Assembly (NCBI GenBank): GCA_020444165.1
Contig: JAHLLK010000099.1
Location: forward strand, 1-16,119
Length of the DNA: 16,119 nt
Reading direction: 5' to 3'
DNA from: Deltaproteobacteria bacterium
GTDB lineage: Bacteria; Desulfobacterota; Desulfarculia; Desulfarculales; Desulfarculaceae
The position numbers and the translations under genes are program-made. The notes under the pieces were generated by a model. It was not told the DNA's origin. It did no database searches and was given only the letters and a program-made list of their open reading frames with translations. This document shows, piece after piece, positions 13,155-16,119 of this stretch; within the stretch, counting starts at the first letter, position 1, and each line of letters opens with the position of its first letter.

Positions 13155-13257
13155 CCTTCCCCCGGCTCCCGCGGGCAGGCCGATTGACCCGGCCGCGCGC
13201 CGTGGTCTACCATGGCCCCAATGACTCCAGCCCCATCCCCAGCGCACGAGGTGCCCC

Positions 13258-14028
13258 ATGGACGAATTGACCCGGCGTTTGAGTGAAACCTTGCAGGAGC
13301 ACTGCCGCCTGGCCACCTCCCCCGTGGCCGTCAAGCTCGCCGCCCCGGGCGAAACCCCGCCCGAGCGCCTGAAATACCCCACCGCCAACCTGGGCGGACC
13401 CCTGGCCGTGTGCCAGGGCATGACCATGGCCCGCACCCTGGGCTGGACCGTGGGCTTTCGGGCCGAGGATCACGGCTGCCCCCTGCCCCGGGTGTTCCTG
13501 GGCCACATCGCCCCGGACACTTTCCTCACCGGGGCCATCGCCGAGTTCTACCAGGAAGACCTCGCCTGCGGGGAGGCCATGGAAGCCTCCTACGCCCGCT
13601 GGCCCCAAGGCCGCTGGGCCGAGGTCTGGCTGGCCCCGGCCGCCCGCGCCCCCTTCACCCCCGACCTGGTGGTGGCCTACGGCTCCCCGGCCCAGATCCT
13701 GGCCCTCATCCACGGGGCCAACTTCGGCCACGGACCCGGCCTGGCCTCCCAAAGCACGGGCCGCTACGGCTGCTCCCTCTGGCTGGCCGGGGCCATCCAG
13801 GCAGGCGAGTGCACCTACATGGTCCCCGGCCCCGGCGAACGCATCTTCGCCGGCGCCCAGGATCACGAAATGTCCTTCGCCATCCCCTACCCCAAAATCG
13901 AGCGCCTCATCGAGGGCATGACCTACGTGCGCCAAAAAGGCTCCTACCGTTTCCCCCCGCCCCCCCTGGGCGCCATGTCTACCCCCCGCATCCCGGAAAA
14001 ATATTTCGCAATCGATCCGGGAGAATAG
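13258..14028 (+). CDS. DUF169 family protein
   Basis: A 256-residue cytoplasmic protein. The N-terminal SPVAVKLAAPGETPP (21-35), then AVCQGMTMARTLGWTVGFRA (50-69) with C52-Q53, then EDHGCPLPRVFLGH (70-83) with C74, match the DUF169 pattern (SPVAVKL ... CQ..AR..G ... C..G...LG). Later come DLVVAYGSPAQILALIHGAN (about 142-161) and the Cys-containing GRYGCSLWLAGAIQAGECTY. The family is common in anaerobes and methanogens and its reaction is unknown. The conserved cysteines suggest metal or cofactor binding, which is inference. It has no signal peptide or membrane span and full family length. ATG at 13258 has GAGGTG four bases upstream, a slightly short spacer. It diverges from the prenyltransferase gene. 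No terminator is obvious between it and the next + strand gene. Confidence 0.9.
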   Translation: MDELTRRLSETLQEHCRLATSPVAVKLAAPGETPPERLKYPTANLGGPLAVCQGMTMARTLGWTVGFRAEDHGCPLPRVFLGHIAPDTFLTGAIAEFYQEDLACGEAMEASYARWPQGRWAEVWLAPAARAPFTPDLVVAYGSPAQILALIHGANFGHGPGLASQSTGRYGCSLWLAGAIQAGECTYMVPGPGERIFAGAQDHEMSFAIPYPKIERLIEGMTYVRQKGSYRFPPPPLGAMSTPRIPEKYFAIDPGE

Positions 14029-14106
14029 GGGAGGGAGGAGGTTCAAAATCCGAGGGAAAACCCCAGGGCGGTGCAATGTTTTCTATTATTTCGTTCGTGC
14101 TCTCAA

Positions 14107-14112
14107 TATAAT
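14107..14112 (+). promoter_or_regulatory. Consensus -10 element before the AttH-like gene
   Basis: TATAAT matches the sigma-70 -10 consensus exactly and sits in a short AT-rich stretch (14076-14125). No good -35 hexamer lies at 16-18 bases upstream, so activation or an extended promoter may be needed. It would start transcription about 70 bases before the chosen start codon. Confidence 0.4.
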
Positions 14113-14186
14113 GTCACTCAAAAACCGGCTAAGCCACGGATGGCAGCCCGAACGTGCACCATCGTTTCCACCGAAAGGGGGTTGCC

Positions 14187-15902
14187 TTGAAAAAGCGGTG
14201 TGGTTTTGGTTGGCTGGCGGTTCTGTTGGGCCTGGCCCTGGTGGGCAGCGGTGCGGCCCGGGCCGACGGCCCGTCCTACGACCTGAGCCCAGAGACCCTC
14301 GAGAACGTGGCCCGGGTGCTGTGGATGAAGGACGTGGACCCCGCGGCCTTTCCGCAGGACGTGGCCTGGGACCTGGCCGCCTGGAAGAACAGCGAGAGCG
14401 CTTTCGGCCAGCGCATGCGGTACTACCTGAACTACATGAAGGACAACCCGGACAGCTACACGCCCAGCTACGCCGACGTTTTCGACACCTTTCTGCAATA
14501 CTCCGACAGCCTGACGCCGCACCAGAGCTACGCCCTGTCCACCAGCGTGGGGGTGGAGTCCTCCCGGGGGCACCAGGAACTGTCCCCGGACAAGGTTTTC
14601 AGCTTTCCCCAGGACGACGCGCCGCAGTTCGAATACCAGACCGGCTGGCATTTCTTCGTGGGCAGCGTTTTTTCCGACACCGGCCAGGAGTATGGGGTGG
14701 AGTACATGTTCTGGCACTACTCCCTCTTGCCCGAGGACCTGGCCAGCCAGTTGGGCCTGACCCCCTTGGAGAACCAGGTGGTGGAGATGCACCTGGCCGT
14801 GACCCCGGCCGGCGGCAAGATGTACCGGGCCAAGCCCTACGTGGTGGCCGGCACCACCGGACTGGTGGATTTCGGGGAAGAGCCCTTCAACTACCGTCTG
14901 GGCAACAACTACATGCGCGCGTTGCAAGGGGACGGAACCTTCCCCCTGGAACTCAAGGCCTGGGGCCTGGACGAGACCACGGATGATACGGTGGAGATGG
15001 AGATAGACCTGACCCTGAACCAGGCCAAGCCCTACATGCTCAACGGGGACGAGGGCTTTGCCCCCTGCTGCGGGGGGGTGGGCACCCTGTACTATTCGGT
15101 GCCCAATCTGCCCATCGACCCGGCCAAGAGCGTCATAAAGCTCAACGGGGAGACCATCCACCTGGACCACGGCAAGCTGTGGTACGACCATCAGTGGGGT
15201 TCCAGTCCTTCGCCGGTCAACCCCCGGGACGAATCGCTCAGGGCCATGCAGAACCTTTCGCCCCGGGAGCCGGACGGGTGGGAGTGGATCGCGGCCATGT
15301 TCGACGACAACACCGAGATCGCCCTGTCCGTGCCCAAGCGCAACAAATTCAAGGAATTCTATATGCAGACCGGCGACGGCCCGCCGCCGGACATGACCGC
15401 GGAGGCCAACGGCCTGTACATGGACGAAAACGGGGAGTACCGCAAGATAACCGGCTCCATCACGGTGACCGACTGGCTCAAGAGCACCGTTTCCCACGGC
15501 CAGTACGAGGCCACCAACACCTGGTACCCCAACTTCGTGGAGGTCACGCTGGACACCGGCGACCTGCCCGCGGACAAGCAGCGTTTCAACTTGCGGCCCA
15601 TCGTGGACAGCGGCCAGGTGGGCTGGTTCGCGCCCGGGTGGCAGTATTCGGAAGGCGCGGTCTACCTGGAGGACCCGGCCGGCAACGACCTGGGCCGGGG
15701 CTTTTTGGAACTGACCGGCTGGGCCGATTACCGGGGCCAGGTGCTCGACCTGGCCGGTATCCCCCGGACCCAGGCCAACATGGAGTTCTTGGACCTGCGC
15801 GACCCCAGCGACGAACTGGTGGCGGAATCCCTGTATTACCTGGCCCAGCCGGAGAATCAGAAGAAGCTGCAGGAGGCCCTGGCCAAGTGCCGGGGCATGT
15901 AG
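14187..15902 (+). CDS. Secreted AttH/CrtC-like (lipocalin-fold) protein
   Basis: From a TTG start at 14187 the protein has 571 residues: KKR, hydrophobic core WLAVLLGLALVGSG, cleavage after ARA (about 26), then an exported mature chain. The TTG has AAAGGGGG about six bases upstream. A GTG at 14154 adds 11 residues but has no ribosome binding site. Residues about 150-520 resemble the double-lipocalin AttH/hydroxyneurosporene-synthase (CrtC) family: YQTGWHFFVGSVF (150-162), EYMFWHYSLLP (172-182), the signature LWYDHQWGSSPSP (331-343) and GRGFLELTGW (503-512). Known members include carotenoid 1,2-hydratase and predicted secreted hydrolases; the substrate here is unknown. An extra N-terminal helical region (about 30-145) makes it longer than the roughly 350-residue family norm as I recall it. 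C294-C295 are vicinal cysteines. No carotenoid genes are nearby, so a carotenoid role is not supported. It ends at a strong terminator. Confidence 0.82.
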   Translation: MKKRCGFGWLAVLLGLALVGSGAARADGPSYDLSPETLENVARVLWMKDVDPAAFPQDVAWDLAAWKNSESAFGQRMRYYLNYMKDNPDSYTPSYADVFDTFLQYSDSLTPHQSYALSTSVGVESSRGHQELSPDKVFSFPQDDAPQFEYQTGWHFFVGSVFSDTGQEYGVEYMFWHYSLLPEDLASQLGLTPLENQVVEMHLAVTPAGGKMYRAKPYVVAGTTGLVDFGEEPFNYRLGNNYMRALQGDGTFPLELKAWGLDETTDDTVEMEIDLTLNQAKPYMLNGDEGFAPCCGGVGTLYYSVPNLPIDPAKSVIKLNGETIHLDHGKLWYDHQWGSSPSPVNPRDESLRAMQNLSPREPDGWEWIAAMFDDNTEIALSVPKRNKFKEFYMQTGDGPPPDMTAEANGLYMDENGEYRKITGSITVTDWLKSTVSHGQYEATNTWYPNFVEVTLDTGDLPADKQRFNLRPIVDSGQVGWFAPGWQYSEGAVYLEDPAGNDLGRGFLELTGWADYRGQVLDLAGIPRTQANMEFLDLRDPSDELVAESLYYLAQPENQKKLQEALAKCRGM

Positions 15903-15960
15903 CCAGGGAGGCGGGCCGGAGTAGCGGCCTGGTCCCGCCGCTGACCTGAGGAATGAAAAA

Positions 15961-15986
15961 GGAGCCGTCCCGGGCGGGACGGCTCC
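15961..15986. terminator. Bidirectional intrinsic terminator
   Basis: GGAGCCGTCCC (15961-15971) and GGGACGGCTCC (15976-15986) form a perfect 11-bp GC-rich stem with loop GGGC. AAAAA directly before it (15956-15960) becomes a T run for the - strand etfA transcript, so it is a full terminator for that gene. On the + strand the stem is followed by TTGGTGCTT, a weaker tail for the AttH-like gene. Confidence 0.85.
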
Positions 15987-16008
15987 TTGGTGCTTACCGG
16001 AAAGAGGC

Positions 16009-16119
16009 TCAGTCGAGCTTCTTGACCTCTTCGGTCAGGCCCGGCACCACGTCGAACAGGTCGCCCACCACGCAGTAGTCGGCCTTGGTGTGGATGGGGG
16101 CGTCGGGGTCCTTGTTGAT
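16009..16119 (-). CDS. etfA: Electron transfer flavoprotein alpha subunit, C-terminal fragment
   Basis: The gene runs off the window. Thirty-six codons remain, reading [20 protein letters not shown] followed by [16 protein letters not shown] and [30 protein letters not shown] is the well-known end of EtfA, part of the FAD-binding domain, where the N-K-D-P-x-A-P-I turn lies near the flavin. EtfA/EtfB carries electrons from acyl-CoA dehydrogenases to the quinone pool or to bifurcating complexes. The fragment is too short to tell these types apart. C in place of the usual G after ADY is a mild departure. The terminator directly downstream shows this is the end of its operon. Confidence 0.92.
   Translation of the reverse strand: MNKDPDAPIHTKADYCVVGDLFDVVPGLTEEVKKLD

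Noticed and set aside
14118..15497. 459-codon - strand frame opposite the AttH-like gene
   Set aside because: Antisense of a gene with a signal peptide and family signatures; the product is rich in Gly/His/Val repeats typical of reverse GC-rich frames.

Overview
The window is about 16 kb of mostly GC-rich bacterial chromosome. A fatty-acid CoA ligase, EtfA, a cobalamin-type ribonucleotide reductase, a DUF169 protein and a methyl-accepting chemotaxis protein occur together. This suits an anaerobic deltaproteobacterium of the Desulfarculales/Desulfobacterota type. The assignment is inferred from gene content and was not tested. There is no tRNA, rRNA or CRISPR array.

Layout. Bases 1-224 hold the end of an acyl-CoA synthetase gene. 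Bases 225 to about 2870 are a strikingly AT-rich insert: bases 2281-2340 have 15 G/C out of 60, while bases 10441-10500 in the host-like region have 44 out of 60. The insert carries two overlapping + strand genes, a DGQR-type (ParB/DndB-like) protein followed by a protein with a C-terminal HEPN RX4H motif. They look like an undescribed defence or toxin module. Converging on them is a second toxin-like pair on the - strand (3844-2886): an AbiEii-type nucleotidyltransferase and its small partner. A chemoreceptor (5677-4154), a small secreted protein (6435-5902), a SAP/Rho-N-like Cys4 mini-protein (6758-6564) and class II ribonucleotide reductase nrdJ (8646-6817) follow, all on the - strand.

The 8647-9256 region is distinctive. 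It has a good sigma-54 (-24/-12) promoter with three phased repeats about 100 bp upstream, and it leads into a 59-residue four-cysteine mini-protein. Next come a MerR-type regulator (-) and a divergent + strand operon: a 64-residue membrane peptide, a TIGR01212/YhcC-like radical SAM enzyme, and an O6-methylguanine-DNA methyltransferase whose start overlaps the radical SAM gene.

The convergent gap 11537-12121 has no gene. It is packed with imperfect direct repeats and a run of perfect palindromes placed end to end, and finishes with a 23-bp perfect inverted repeat. After it lie a UbiA-type prenyltransferase (-), a DUF169 gene (+), a secreted AttH/CrtC-like lipocalin-fold protein (+), a bidirectional terminator, and the last 36 codons of etfA (-).

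The best candidates for new biology are the DGQR/HEPN gene pair, the sigma-54-driven Cys4 mini-protein, and the palindrome array.
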